From positions 1 through 64,000 of the forward strand of contig PHBZ01000035.1 in the NCBI GenBank assembly GCA_002840755.1: 64,000 bases of DNA, in the 5' to 3' direction. The translations under genes were made by a program, and so were the position numbers. The notes under the pieces were generated by a model. It was not told the DNA's origin, did not search any database, and saw nothing but the letters and a program-made list of their open reading frames with translations. This document shows positions 51,650 to 60,719 of the stretch, one piece after another. This stretch comes from Chloroflexi bacterium HGW-Chloroflexi-10 (GTDB lineage Bacteria > Chloroflexota > Anaerolineae > Anaerolineales > Anaerolineaceae). Positions within the stretch are counted from its first letter, which is position 1. Every line of letters starts with the position of its first letter.

Positions 51650-52666
51650 ATGAAGAAGCATTTACTATTTGTGTTGACCGTCGTTCTGATGGTCAGTTTG
51701 ATCGGTTGTACACCGGCTGCCCAAGCCCCAAAAGCCGAAAAAGTTGTTTATTTGATTAATGGCGCGTTAGGCGATAACGCTTTCTATGATTCCGGACAAT
51801 TGGGCATGGATCAGATCGCCTCCGAATACGGCGTGGAAACCCGCACTATTGAGACCAACTTCGATGCCGGGCAATACGAACCTGCCCTACAGGCTGCTGT
51901 TGGCTATGCAGATGTCATTTTCGTTATTTCCTACGGTTTCGAAGATCAGTTGAAAGAATATGCTGATAAATATCCCGAGAAAATCTTCGTCAATATTGAT
52001 ACTGTTGTTCAAAACGAAAAAAGCACAATTACCTCGGTGGACTTCATCGAAGAAGAATCTGCTTATCTAGCCGGTGTGGTGGGCGGCCTGACCACCCTGG
52101 ATACCAGTATTTCCGGCGTGAACCCTGAGAAACTGATTGGCGCAGTCGGCGGTGATGTGGACCCGGTCGTCCAGGCTTTTATCTTCGCCTATACCAATGG
52201 CGCCCAATCCATTGACCCGGAAATCACAGTGGAAACGAAATACCTGGGCAGTTGGGAAGATACTGCTAAAGGCAAGCAGGCAGCTCTACAGCTGTTTGAC
52301 ATGAACGCCGACGTCGTCTTCCAGGTCGCCGCAGCTGCCGGCATGGGTGTGCTGCAGGCCGCTGGTGAACGCGGTTTGTATGCCATCGGTGTGGATACCA
52401 ATCAGAACGATATCGTACCTGGCCATGTTATTGCCAGTGATATCAAAGATGTTGGCAAAGCCATTCAAGAAGTCTTCAAGACCATCAAAGACGGCTCCTA
52501 CAAACCCGGTGCTGTCCTACAATACGGTCTGGCTTCCGGTGGTGTGGATATTGACATGACCGCGCAGACCCAGGTACTACCGCAATCGATCATTGATCAG
52601 GTCAATGATATCCGCCAGCAGATTATCGACGGCACTCTGAAAGTCGAAATTTACACAGGCGAATAA
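51650..52666 (+). CDS. BMP/PnrA-family nucleoside-binding lipoprotein
   Basis: A protein of 338 aa. Lipobox LIGC after a short signal peptide. The BMP domain has VVYLINGALGDNAFYDSGQLGMDQIA, YGFEDQLKEYADKYPEKIFVNID, GVVGG and GVDTNQNDIVPGHVIASDIKDVG. Family members bind purine nucleosides. It precedes an ABC ATPase and two permeases of the matching type. AAGGAG is 8 bases before ATG. A strong hairpin follows, which would give more of the binding protein than of the membrane parts. Confidence 0.92.
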   Translation: MKKHLLFVLTVVLMVSLIGCTPAAQAPKAEKVVYLINGALGDNAFYDSGQLGMDQIASEYGVETRTIETNFDAGQYEPALQAAVGYADVIFVISYGFEDQLKEYADKYPEKIFVNIDTVVQNEKSTITSVDFIEEESAYLAGVVGGLTTLDTSISGVNPEKLIGAVGGDVDPVVQAFIFAYTNGAQSIDPEITVETKYLGSWEDTAKGKQAALQLFDMNADVVFQVAAAAGMGVLQAAGERGLYAIGVDTNQNDIVPGHVIASDIKDVGKAIQEVFKTIKDGSYKPGAVLQYGLASGGVDIDMTAQTQVLPQSIIDQVNDIRQQIIDGTLKVEIYTGE

Positions 52667-52681
52667 TATAGTACACAGTGC

Positions 52682-52733
52682 CTGGCGCAGCGGATCAAGC
52701 TGTCTTTAAAATCCGCTGCGCCAGCCATCTTTT
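52682..52733 (+). terminator. Hairpin between binding protein and ATPase genes
   Basis: A 14-bp perfect stem (52682-52695 with 52711-52724), followed by CCATCTTTTCTC. Likely a partial terminator within the operon. Confidence 0.7.
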
Positions 52734-52929
52734 CTCTATAGATTGATAGAAATATGCGCAGAATTTATTGTGTTTAGGGAGATCTTTATCTCCAACTACT
52801 AAACCGAAAGATTTGGTTAACCATCAGGTTTTTTAATGATTTTTGCTCACCTATTGATTCTGATAAAACCACCAGCAATTCTGTACTTATCTGTATCAAC
52901 CTACTCGTAATTCTCTCTTTGGAGTTTGT

Positions 52930-54474
52930 ATGCAAACCATTATCGAAATGAAAGACATCATCAAAGTCTTTCCCCCCAGTGTGGTAGCCCTGGATAAAGT
53001 CAGCGCTGATTTTCGCCTGGGTGAAATCCACGCCATTGTCGGAGAAAACGGCGCCGGCAAAAGTACATTGATGAAGGTGCTCTACGGATTGGAAAGAGCC
53101 AACAGTGGAGAGATTTTACTCAACGGCAACGCGGTAAATTTCCACGACCCAGGAGAAGCCATTGCCAGAGGAATCGGTATGGTACATCAGGAGATTTTGC
53201 TTATCCCGCAATACACCGTCTGGGAAAACATTGTCCTGGGCCTCGAACCGGTGAATTGGCTGGGTAAAATCGACCGTGAACGCGCCCGCAAACTGGTCCA
53301 ACAGAAAATTGACGAGTTCCAATTCAACCTCAATCCGGATGCCCTGGTGGAAGATATCTCGGTGGCCGCCCGCCAAAAGGTGGAGATCCTCAAGCTGCTC
53401 TACCGCAATGTGGATGTACTGATCCTGGATGAACCTACCGCCGTATTGACCCCGCAGGAAATTCCCCAGCTCTTCGCCGAGCTGCGACGGCTGCGCGATA
53501 CTGGCAAAACCATTCTGTTCATCTCGCACCACCTGGAAGAAGTGCTCATGCTCTGTGACCGTATCACCGTCATGCGCAAAGGCAAAAAGATCGGAACTGT
53601 CTACTCCAATGAGATCGGTAAAACCGAGCTAGCGCAGATGATGGTTGGAAGGACAGTCTTGTTTACCTCCCACCGCGAAGTCCAGCCGCCGGGTGCCGTC
53701 GTCCTGGAAATCCGCAACCTGATTTACAAAGACGGCAACCAGCATACCCGCCTGAACGATATTCAGCTCCAGGTGCAGGCCGGCGAGATTGCCGGCATTG
53801 CCGGTGTGGAAGGAAATGGACAGTTTGAACTGGTCAACTGCATCATGGGGCTAAGCCAACCGGTCAGCGGAGAAATCAGCATTAATGGTAAAAACCTGGC
53901 TCACGCCGATATTCTGGAACGGCGCCGGCATATTTCTTTCGTGCCGCAGGACCGCGGCAAAATGGGTGCAGCCGTGAAGGCCTCCATCACCGAAAATGTG
54001 ATGATGACCCACCACCGACTTAACCCCAGGTTCACCACCTGGAAAGGCCTGGTGCTGAACAAAACCTATGCCCGGCAATTCACCAGCCAGATAGAAAAAC
54101 AATTTGCCGTGGTGATGGGTTCCCAGGATGATCATTTTAACTCCCTTTCCGGCGGTAATCAGCAAAAAGTAATTCTGGGGCGTGAACTGCTGCTGGATAC
54201 ACCCTTCATTTTACTGGACCAACCCACCCGCGGCCTGGATGTGGGCTCCATCGAATACGTTCATGAAACCATTCTGAAAATGCGCAGCCAACAGCGCGCC
54301 ATCCTGCTCATCTCGGCTGATCTGGAAGAGCTTTTCCGCATCGCCGACCGCATCATCGTGCTGCACCGCGGGGAAATCGCCGCCAACCTGGCCGTTGAGG
54401 AGACTAACATTGAAGAAATCGGATATTTGATGCTACAGGGAAGGGAGCAAACCGATGCAAAGAAAACTCTTTAG
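52930..54474 (+). CDS. Nucleoside/sugar ABC transporter ATPase, two domains
   Basis: A protein of 514 aa, RbsA/BmpB-like. The first domain has Walker A GENGAGKST, MVHQE, a degenerate signature ISVAARQKVEIL and Walker B VLILDEPTAVLTP. The second has a degenerate P-loop GVEGNGQFEL, signature LSGGNQQKVILGREL and FILLDQPTRGLDVG. The degeneracy of the second Walker A is common in this family. It energises the BMP system; the stop overlaps the next start by 20 bases. Confidence 0.92.
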   Translation: MQTIIEMKDIIKVFPPSVVALDKVSADFRLGEIHAIVGENGAGKSTLMKVLYGLERANSGEILLNGNAVNFHDPGEAIARGIGMVHQEILLIPQYTVWENIVLGLEPVNWLGKIDRERARKLVQQKIDEFQFNLNPDALVEDISVAARQKVEILKLLYRNVDVLILDEPTAVLTPQEIPQLFAELRRLRDTGKTILFISHHLEEVLMLCDRITVMRKGKKIGTVYSNEIGKTELAQMMVGRTVLFTSHREVQPPGAVVLEIRNLIYKDGNQHTRLNDIQLQVQAGEIAGIAGVEGNGQFELVNCIMGLSQPVSGEISINGKNLAHADILERRRHISFVPQDRGKMGAAVKASITENVMMTHHRLNPRFTTWKGLVLNKTYARQFTSQIEKQFAVVMGSQDDHFNSLSGGNQQKVILGRELLLDTPFILLDQPTRGLDVGSIEYVHETILKMRSQQRAILLISADLEELFRIADRIIVLHRGEIAANLAVEETNIEEIGYLMLQGREQTDAKKTL

Positions 54475-55492
54475 CGGCATCATCGGCATTCTGGTTGCCC
54501 TGCTGATCGGTGCTGTGATCATGCTGCTGCAAGGCTATCACCCTATCGAAACCTACGGCGCTCTGTTCAATTATTCGCTGGGCGGCTTATTCCCCCTGGC
54601 CACCACCCTGCGCAACTCGGTACCCCTGATCCTGACCGGGCTATCGGCTTCGGTGGCCTTCGCCTCCGGGCCGGTCAACCTGGGGCAGCCCGGCCAGCTG
54701 CTGATCGGCGCCTTGTTTGCCACCATTGGTGGCCTGTACCTGGATTTGCCACCCTACCTGATGATCCCGGTATTGCTGCTGCTGGCCATGCTGGGCGGCG
54801 CACTCTGGTCCGGAATAGCTGCTATGCTGCGGCGCTGGTTCAACATGGATGAGTTCATCACTACCCTGATGCTGAATATGATAGCCGATTTTCTGACCTA
54901 CTGGGCGATCTCTTACCCACTCTACGATAGCACGGCCTTCTCTCCCATGACACCGCAAATTGCCAGATCCGGCTGGCTGCCAATACTGGGTGAGTTTAAT
55001 ACCAATGCCTTCGTCATGCTGCTGGCTTTCGCGATCATCTGGTTTGTCTTTAACCATTTTACCGCCGGATATGAGTGGCGTCTCACCGGACAGAATTCCA
55101 TTTTTGCCCGCCTGGGCGGCTGCAAAATTGATAAAAATTACGTCACCGTCATGCTGGTCACCGGCGCACTGGCCGGGCTGGCCGGCGGCCTGGTGGTGAT
55201 GGCTGGTCCGCATCGTTTTCTCAAAGGATTGGGCGCCAATTACGCCTGGGACGGAGTGATGATTGCCGTGGTTGCCAATAACGGCCTGATCGGCACCTTT
55301 TTATATGGTCTGTTCTTCAGCTCACTGCAAACCGGCGCGCTTGGCATGGAACTGATCACCGCCGTACCCAGTGAATTCATTCAGGTTCTGCAGGCTGTTA
55401 TCGTACTGGTGATTGTTGCCGGACGCGGATATCTGGATATATTTCTGAACAAAGCCATCGCAAAAAGAAAAACGCAGGAGCACAGTATATGA
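54455..55492 (+). CDS. ABC transporter permease (nucleoside, BPD_transp_2)
   Basis: A protein of 345 aa with about nine membrane helices. It contains FNYSLGGLFPLATTLRNSVPLILTGLSASVAFASGPVNLGQPGQLLIGA and the MDEFITTLMLNMIADFL motif shared by YufP-type permeases. Start overlaps the ATPase gene and its stop overlaps the next permease by 4 bases, so it is tightly coupled. Confidence 0.9.
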   Translation: MQRKLFSGIIGILVALLIGAVIMLLQGYHPIETYGALFNYSLGGLFPLATTLRNSVPLILTGLSASVAFASGPVNLGQPGQLLIGALFATIGGLYLDLPPYLMIPVLLLLAMLGGALWSGIAAMLRRWFNMDEFITTLMLNMIADFLTYWAISYPLYDSTAFSPMTPQIARSGWLPILGEFNTNAFVMLLAFAIIWFVFNHFTAGYEWRLTGQNSIFARLGGCKIDKNYVTVMLVTGALAGLAGGLVVMAGPHRFLKGLGANYAWDGVMIAVVANNGLIGTFLYGLFFSSLQTGALGMELITAVPSEFIQVLQAVIVLVIVAGRGYLDIFLNKAIAKRKTQEHSI

Positions 55493-56379
55493 ACATTTTC
55501 ACCGGACTGATCAACGGCATGATCGCCGGGGCTACCCCGATTCTACTGGCAGCCCTGGGCGGTACTTTTACCTTCTATGCCGGTATTTTTAACATCGCCA
55601 TGGAGGGCATGATGCTTGGCGGCGCATTCTTTGCTGTGCTGGGCTCCTATTATTTCCATTCCTGGCCAATGGGCATCCTGTGCGCCATCCTGGGTGCATT
55701 GCTGATGGCCCTCATTTTTATCTTTTTTGCGGTTACCCTCAAAACTGATGAATTTGTCACCGGCATAGCCCTCAATCTTTTTGCACTGGGTGCTACCACC
55801 TACCTGCTGCGCCAGATCTTCAGTGTAAAAGGCGCCTTTGCCGATCCTGGCATTATTCCCATCCCACGCCTGCATATTCCATTGATCAAAGATATTCCCT
55901 TTTTGGGTAATATCCTCAGCGGGCAAAACATCCTAGTGTATATCACCCTTTTGGCGGTTATGGTGTGTGCCTTCGTCATATTCAAAACCCGGTTCGGGCT
56001 GCGCCTGCGGGCCGCCGGATACAATGCTGCCAGCCTGGATTCCAGCGGTGTGCCCAACGCAGGCATCCGTACGGCTTCACTGTTGATTTGCGGGGTCCTG
56101 TGCGGTTTGGCCGGGGCATTTCTCTCCCTGGGCTATGTCACGCTTTTCTCGGAGAATATGTCTGCCGGGCGGGGATGGATCTCGCTGGCCGCTGTGATTC
56201 TGGTCAACGGCAACCCCTGGGGAATTGCGTTGATCTCGCTGCTCTTCGGTTTCACCGACGGGCTGGGTTTGCTCTTACAGCAATACCTGCCTTCTCAATT
56301 CACCTCGATGGTGCCCTATCTGGCTACCCTGGTGGCCCTGTATTTCTATTCGGTTCAGGCAAGGAGACGTAAAGCATGA
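55489..56379 (+). CDS. ABC transporter permease (nucleoside, BPD_transp_2)
   Basis: A protein of 296 aa with about eight membrane helices. It has GTFTFYAGIFNIAMEGMMLGGAFFAV, KTDEFVTGIALNLFALG and GLRLRAAGYNAASLDSSGV, matching YufQ-type partners. It forms the membrane pore with the 54455 product. It overlaps both neighbours by 4 bases. Confidence 0.9.
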   Translation: MNIFTGLINGMIAGATPILLAALGGTFTFYAGIFNIAMEGMMLGGAFFAVLGSYYFHSWPMGILCAILGALLMALIFIFFAVTLKTDEFVTGIALNLFALGATTYLLRQIFSVKGAFADPGIIPIPRLHIPLIKDIPFLGNILSGQNILVYITLLAVMVCAFVIFKTRFGLRLRAAGYNAASLDSSGVPNAGIRTASLLICGVLCGLAGAFLSLGYVTLFSENMSAGRGWISLAAVILVNGNPWGIALISLLFGFTDGLGLLLQQYLPSQFTSMVPYLATLVALYFYSVQARRRKA

Positions 56380-57776
56380 AAAAAGCATGGCAAATGGAAC
56401 GCGAACTGAGGGATGCCGCTGTACCGGTAGACCGACGGACCCATGATTCCAACTGGTACACCAGTGAATTCAAGGCCCCCTATGGCGACGATCTGATGCG
56501 CCTTTTCTGGGAATCGAAGGTGCCCGGTTCACGCGCACCTGAAATTCCTTACCTTTCAATGGTACAAGCGCAATCCAATCAAGGTTATGACGTCAGAGCC
56601 GCCGAGGCACTGATCCCCGAAGGCATCGAAAACTTCCGGCAGGGCAAAACCGCCGAACTACGGGTAATTACCGCCCAAATCCTGGCAGCGCTCAATGAAG
56701 CTCCCATTGATCAGGACAACCCGATTCACCAGTACCAGCACCCGCAGGAATGGTCGAAAATTGTGGAAGCAATGGGTGAAATTGAAAGCGGCAAATTACT
56801 GAAACAAGCGGATAACCTGAAAGAGCGCATTTATCAGGGCTGGCTGGGGCAGCTCGCCGGCGGCTCATTTGGCACGGCGATTGAGGGCTACACCGGCGCG
56901 CAGATTGCCAGTGTTTATGGTGAAATACGCGATTACATCACCACCCCGGAAACAACCAATGATGACGTGGTCTACGAATTGGTGTTACTGGATGTTTTTG
57001 AAAAAAGCGGGCGGGCGTTAACCGCGCGTGAGATCGGGCTGGAATGGGTTAAACAGATTTCCTTTGGCTGGTCCGCCGAGTGGGTGGCTTTGCGCAACCT
57101 GAATAATGGCATCCTAGCGCCCCAATCCGGCTCTTTCCAGAACCCCTACGCACATTGGATCGGGGCACAGATGCGCGGTATGGTCTGCGGCATGCTCGCC
57201 CCGGGTTGGCCGTTGGAAGCGGCGCGCCTGGCCTGCCTGGATGGCAGCGTCAGCCACGCCACCAACGGCATCTACGGCGAGATCTACGCCGCCGTACTCA
57301 CGAGTCTGGCGTTTGTACGCAGCGATGTACGCGGGTTGTTACATGAAGCCGCAAAATACCTGCCGCAAAAGAGTGAGTACATGGCCGTGGTCAACTTCAG
57401 CCTGCAAACCGTGGCTCAATACAGCGACCCGGCACAGGCCTGGGCCATTCTCGATAAACATCTGGAGCGCTACAACTGGATCCATGCCTACCCCAATATC
57501 GCCGCGGTCATCTTTGCCTTATGGTACGGCAGCGGCGACATGACCGAAAGCTTCAGCCTGCTGGCTAAAGCCGGGTTGGATGTGGATTGCAACGGCGGGC
57601 TGGTTGGCAACGTGCTGGGCATATTGCAGCCCGTCCCCGCGCAGTGGGCCGGTCCCATTGGTGACCTGCTTGAGACTTATATTAAGGGAAAAGAGAGGCT
57701 CTCTATCTGCGCCCTGGCAGAACAGACAGCACGCCTGGCGGGAAGGGAGTGGGAAGTGGGAAGTAGGGAAAAGTAA
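56376..57776 (+). CDS. ADP-ribosylglycohydrolase-fold protein
   Basis: A protein of 466 aa. An N-terminal region of about 130 residues precedes the ADP-ribosylglycohydrolase fold: ERIYQGWLGQLAGGSFGTAIEG (family GDALG replaced by GGSFGT), TTPETTNDDVVYEL (the TxDD metal motif), and GLDVDCNGGLVGNVLG (for DTDTNAA). The key acidic residues are kept, with several substitutions, so it could cleave N-glycosidic bonds in nucleosides or ADP-ribosyl compounds. It is coupled to the nucleoside ABC genes, supporting a role in using the imported compound. The last ten residues (EWEVGSREK) come from a GGGAA-rich repeat that runs on into the intergenic region. Confidence 0.85.
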   Translation: MKKAWQMERELRDAAVPVDRRTHDSNWYTSEFKAPYGDDLMRLFWESKVPGSRAPEIPYLSMVQAQSNQGYDVRAAEALIPEGIENFRQGKTAELRVITAQILAALNEAPIDQDNPIHQYQHPQEWSKIVEAMGEIESGKLLKQADNLKERIYQGWLGQLAGGSFGTAIEGYTGAQIASVYGEIRDYITTPETTNDDVVYELVLLDVFEKSGRALTAREIGLEWVKQISFGWSAEWVALRNLNNGILAPQSGSFQNPYAHWIGAQMRGMVCGMLAPGWPLEAARLACLDGSVSHATNGIYGEIYAAVLTSLAFVRSDVRGLLHEAAKYLPQKSEYMAVVNFSLQTVAQYSDPAQAWAILDKHLERYNWIHAYPNIAAVIFALWYGSGDMTESFSLLAKAGLDVDCNGGLVGNVLGILQPVPAQWAGPIGDLLETYIKGKERLSICALAEQTARLAGREWEVGSREK

Positions 57777-57830
57777 TGAGTGCTGAGTGGTGAGGAAACT
57801 CAGGAATTGGGAATTGGGGAAAAAGTGGTG
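57741..57830 (+). repeat. G-rich GGGAAN low-complexity repeat
   Basis: Runs of GGGAAG, GGGAAT and AGTGGGAA-like units cover the 3' end of the hydrolase gene and about 55 bases beyond it. Confidence 0.6.
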
Positions 57831-57889
57831 GTTGGTCTTGAGGCTGGGGGTATCTCGCTCAGAGCCGCTGGGGTATTCGTTCATTCGTT

Positions 57890-58050
57890 TATCGTAGTAA
57901 AAATTTCCAATCGGAACGAATGTCTTTTTCACCAAAAACCAAATATGCGGACTGCGACGGTAGAGATGGTCTATATGTGGGTGCTAATGTGCTGTATTCG
58001 TTTTGGAACGAATGCATAAGAATGCAGGATCGAATAGTGAAATTTAGCAG
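57890..58050 (-). repeat. Dispersed intergenic repeat, copy 2
   Basis: Inverted relative to copy 1 at 28444-28610, with the same blocks including the palindrome ATTCGTT-TTGG-AACGAAT (57996-58013) and TCCAATCGGAACGAATG (57906-57922). The rest of 57777-58422 holds GC-rich hairpin-like sequence near 58055-58200 and no gene. Confidence 0.7.
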
Positions 58051-58269
58051 AAACCAGCGGGCAGGGGCGAGCCCGCCTGTTTATAATAAGTATTCAATTA
58101 TTAATGTGCCATATAACCATGTTTCGCGGTGATGGATGAAAATCTATGTTCGCAGCAAGACGCGATTGTGATCCGGATTGGGCAGGGGCAAGTTCCACCC
58201 GTCCGGGCTTGATATAGAATTTGTGTTCTGTGTAAATAATTCTTAGTATGACAGCTTTTCTTGCATTTG

Positions 58270-58328
58270 ACAACCTGCCTAAATAGGCAGGTTGTATGAC
58301 AAATTATTGCATAAAAAGGCAGGTTGTA
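58270..58328. promoter_or_regulatory. Inverted and direct repeat upstream of HARE-HTH gene
   Basis: ACAACCTGCC-TAAATA-GGCAGGTTGT (58270-58295) is a perfect 10-bp inverted repeat, and GGCAGGTTGTAT recurs at 58318, 32 bases after the first. This looks like a paired regulator site. Confidence 0.6.
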
Positions 58329-58422
58329 TAGACAATAAAAGGGATTTAGGGCAAAGAGATAAAGCAAACGGCAAAAAAATTCAGTATATAATTTAAAGAA
58401 AAAATAACAAAAGGGCTTACCA

Positions 58423-58647
58423 ATGACCTTACATGAAGCCATTGTTCAGGTATTACAGGAAGCCAGGCGTCCAATGACCACCAGAGAAATTGCGGACGCG
58501 GTCAACCAGCGCAAGTTATATCACCGCAAGGATGGCAAACCGGTGCCTGCAAAGCAGATTGGGGCAAGAGTAAATAATCATCCGGAATTGTTTATAAAAG
58601 ACAATTCAAAAATCGGTCTGGTACACTGGCAGGATACACACGTTTAA
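58423..58647 (+). CDS. HARE-HTH domain protein
   Basis: A protein of 74 aa. It is a single winged-helix domain of HARE-HTH type: MTLHEAIVQVLQEARRPMTTREIADAVNQRKLYHRKDGKPVPAKQIGARVNNHPELF. Such domains are proposed to link DNA-modification sensing or RNA polymerase delta subunits to transcription. Small and alone, it may bind the repeats in front of it. It overlaps the convergent NERD gene by 4 bases. Confidence 0.8.
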   Translation: MTLHEAIVQVLQEARRPMTTREIADAVNQRKLYHRKDGKPVPAKQIGARVNNHPELFIKDNSKIGLVHWQDTHV

Positions 58648-59366
58648 ATTTTCGGGGTCAGGAGATCGACAATTTCTTCGCGTTTTTCCCAAATCATTTC
58701 ATTGGTCAAAACTGGTTTCTTGTTCTGTTCAATGAACTTTGTAAGGAATTTTTTGTTGATCACTGAAATTCCTTTTATGGGCTGAGGCGCCGAAACAAAA
58801 GCATTTGTAAAAACAATCACCGAATGAATCCAAGGTTTAATGCCCAATTCTTTCTCAATCCGATCACGTAACCAGTATGTATTATTGAGAGTCTGTTTAA
58901 TAAAGTCCTTTTCTGGCAACTTTCCATTAACCAGTAGAACCCCATTATCAATCCTGATTTTTCCACCATGAGCTTTTGTTTCAATTAAGATCATTCCACA
59001 TTCTTTACCTATAAGCACATGATCTATATTTCCAAATTGACTTACAACATCATGGATTGGTAAGAAATCCTCGCCAAGATTTTCCAGCATGGCTCCTATC
59101 TTTTCTTCTGCCACGGCACCACGATCAGCACGTTTGGCTTCCTTTATCTTTTTATTTGATTTACCGATCACAATATCGGGAATCACTCTGGATGCGATCA
59201 ATAGTAATAAAACACCGCCTCCGCCGAGTGTTCCCATGGCTTTCGGGTTAAGCGAAATCAAGAATAAACAAATAGCAATTCCAAACCCAATTAATAAGTA
59301 ACTTCTAGATTTTTTCTGGCGTTCTTCTGCCATTTCCCGTGTAGATTTTCCGGCTTTATTGGTCAT
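58644..59366 (-). CDS. NERD-domain membrane protein
   Basis: A protein of 240 aa. Two N-terminal membrane helices (YLLIGFGIAICLFLI and GGGVLLLLIASRVIPDIVIG) are followed by a NERD domain: RGAVAEEKIGAMLENL, QFGNIDHVLIGKECGMILIETKAHGGKI (the acidic DH...ExK nuclease-like core). NERD proteins are predicted nucleases with links to plasmid and phage defence. Neighbouring restriction and toxin remnants fit a small defence island. Confidence 0.8.
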   Translation of the reverse strand: MTNKAGKSTREMAEERQKKSRSYLLIGFGIAICLFLISLNPKAMGTLGGGGVLLLLIASRVIPDIVIGKSNKKIKEAKRADRGAVAEEKIGAMLENLGEDFLPIHDVVSQFGNIDHVLIGKECGMILIETKAHGGKIRIDNGVLLVNGKLPEKDFIKQTLNNTYWLRDRIEKELGIKPWIHSVIVFTNAFVSAPQPIKGISVINKKFLTKFIEQNKKPVLTNEMIWEKREEIVDLLTPKI

Positions 59367-59519
59367 CTATACTCCCTCTTGCAAATAACTCACTATCGAT
59401 TTTAAAATTATCAAAGACCAAATCAAATGTTTTTCCATATATTTTTAGGTTCGTACTTCCATATTTCTATCCTGTCAAAATAGTCTTTCAGGTATAAGCA
59501 CCATTCTACCCTTCCTTCT

Positions 59520-59687
59520 TTCAGAAATCCGCGAGGAGTTCGACCTGAACGCTGTGCTTCAGATGTCAGTCGACGGAGGTATTTTTGCAGACACTTTCGA
59601 CGAGTTCATGGGCAATCTGCTTGAGGGTCTGATCGCCGAGCAAGTCTTCCGCGTTGGGGTTATCGGCGGCAGCCCAGAGTGTTTTTT
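59520..59687 (-). pseudogene. hsdR: Remnant of type I restriction subunit HsdR C-terminus
   Basis: On the minus strand the frame reads GEKTLWAAADNPNAEDLLGDQ, LKQIAHELVESVCKNTSVD, then an in-frame stop at 59566-59568 where HsdR has Trp, then HLKHSVQ. This matches the conserved C-terminal helix of HsdR. Only about 50 codons survive. Confidence 0.7.
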
Positions 59688-59694
59688 CACCCGG

Positions 59695-60126
59695 CTAATT
59701 GAATGACGCGAGGAAATCCACCGGCTGCATGACGGGCAGGAGTGCGGGTTGGTAGTCTTTGATGTTGCGGGTTATCAGGCAGTCCGCCTTAGATTGCACG
59801 GCAGAAATCATTTGGACTGCGTCTTCAAAATCGCGGAAATCCAGATTGAGCGCCTGTTCGATGGTGCTTTGATCCGCCGCGGCGATTTTGATAAATTGCA
59901 ATATATTGGTAATGGCTGCCCGGGCTTCTGCCGGTGACCTGCCTTTCTGAATCAGATAGAACAGGGTGGTAATACTATGGGCAGCGACGTAACCTTCAAT
60001 CTGGCCGGTTTCCACAGCGGCTAAGAGGGCGGCTGAGGCTGCATAAAATGGTTCGCGTTTTTGGAGGACATCCAACAAAATATTGAGGTCGATCAGCACC
60101 TTGGGCTTATTGACCATATTTTTCAT
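59695..60126 (-). CDS. PIN-domain toxin (VapC-like)
   Basis: A protein of 143 aa. PIN motifs: VLIDLNILLDVL (Asp cluster), the middle HSITTLFYLIQKG, LDFRDFEDAVQMISA and DCLITRNIKDYQ (final acidic residues). It should be an Mg-dependent RNase. The start overlaps the antitoxin gene by 20 bases, a toxin-antitoxin arrangement. Confidence 0.85.
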   Translation of the reverse strand: MKNMVNKPKVLIDLNILLDVLQKREPFYAASAALLAAVETGQIEGYVAAHSITTLFYLIQKGRSPAEARAAITNILQFIKIAAADQSTIEQALNLDFRDFEDAVQMISAVQSKADCLITRNIKDYQPALLPVMQPVDFLASFN

Positions 60127-60343
60127 CCAGATGCTGTTTGTAATCGCGGATTGATAGATCGGATGGTAATGTGCCGCTCAATCTACGGACGATAGGGGCA
60201 TCTTCCAACGGGAATTGGGCCGGGATACTGCGAAGGTAGGCTTCGATCAGATCCGTCAACGTGGTGTTATGCAAGGCAGCATAGCGTTTGATATTCTCCA
60301 ACAAATCGCGTGGGACGCGAACGGTCATTTTTGTTTCCTGCAT
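60107..60343 (-). CDS. Antitoxin of the PIN toxin (RHH/CopG-like)
   Basis: A protein of 78 aa. ATG 60343 follows AGGAG at 7 bases; the frame is open to 60391 without support. It starts ETKMTVRVPRDLLENIKRYAALHNTTLTDLIEAYLRSI, a ribbon-helix-helix-like DNA-binding unit, then an acidic tail expected to bind the toxin. It precedes vapC-like on the same strand. Confidence 0.82.
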   Translation of the reverse strand: MQETKMTVRVPRDLLENIKRYAALHNTTLTDLIEAYLRSIPAQFPLEDAPIVRRLSGTLPSDLSIRDYKQHLDEKYGQ

Positions 60344-60526
60344 AATTAATCTCCTGCCGTACATAATACGATTAATCTGTACGGCTGTCAAGAAGGAATG
60401 GGTAATCAGAAAAAAAATTACTGTTTCCTATTCTCCAATTGTTCCTCCATGGTATAATCACACTAAATTAGTCTTAATAATAAGAATTCTAAAACCTTTA
60501 TCTGATCAGCAAAGGAAAACAAAGCA

Positions 60527-60700
60527 ATGGAAAAGAAATGTGTTGTGTGTGATGTTACCAACCAGCAGGTGCCCTTAATCAAACTGGATTACCAGGACCA
60601 GGAGTTATATGTCTGCCCGCAGCACATGCCGGTGCTTATCCATCACCCCGAGCAATTGGCTGGTAAAATAGCTGGCGCTGAAGATTTCAAAGCCGGATAA
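60527..60700 (+). CDS. Small zinc-binding protein
   Basis: A protein of 57 aa. It begins MEKKCVVCDVTNQQVPL and continues YVCPQHMPVLIHHPEQLAGKI. CxxC and CPxH pairs suggest one zinc site. AAAGGA lies upstream, and a strong terminator follows 20 bases after the stop, supporting a real gene. Function unknown. Confidence 0.75.
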   Translation: MEKKCVVCDVTNQQVPLIKLDYQDQELYVCPQHMPVLIHHPEQLAGKIAGAEDFKAG

Positions 60701-60719
60701 AATTATTCCTCCGAAAACA

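Noticed and set aside
54641..55213. Minus-strand open frame of 190 codons
   Set aside because: Opposite a well-supported permease; composition is low-complexity Gln/Gly/His.
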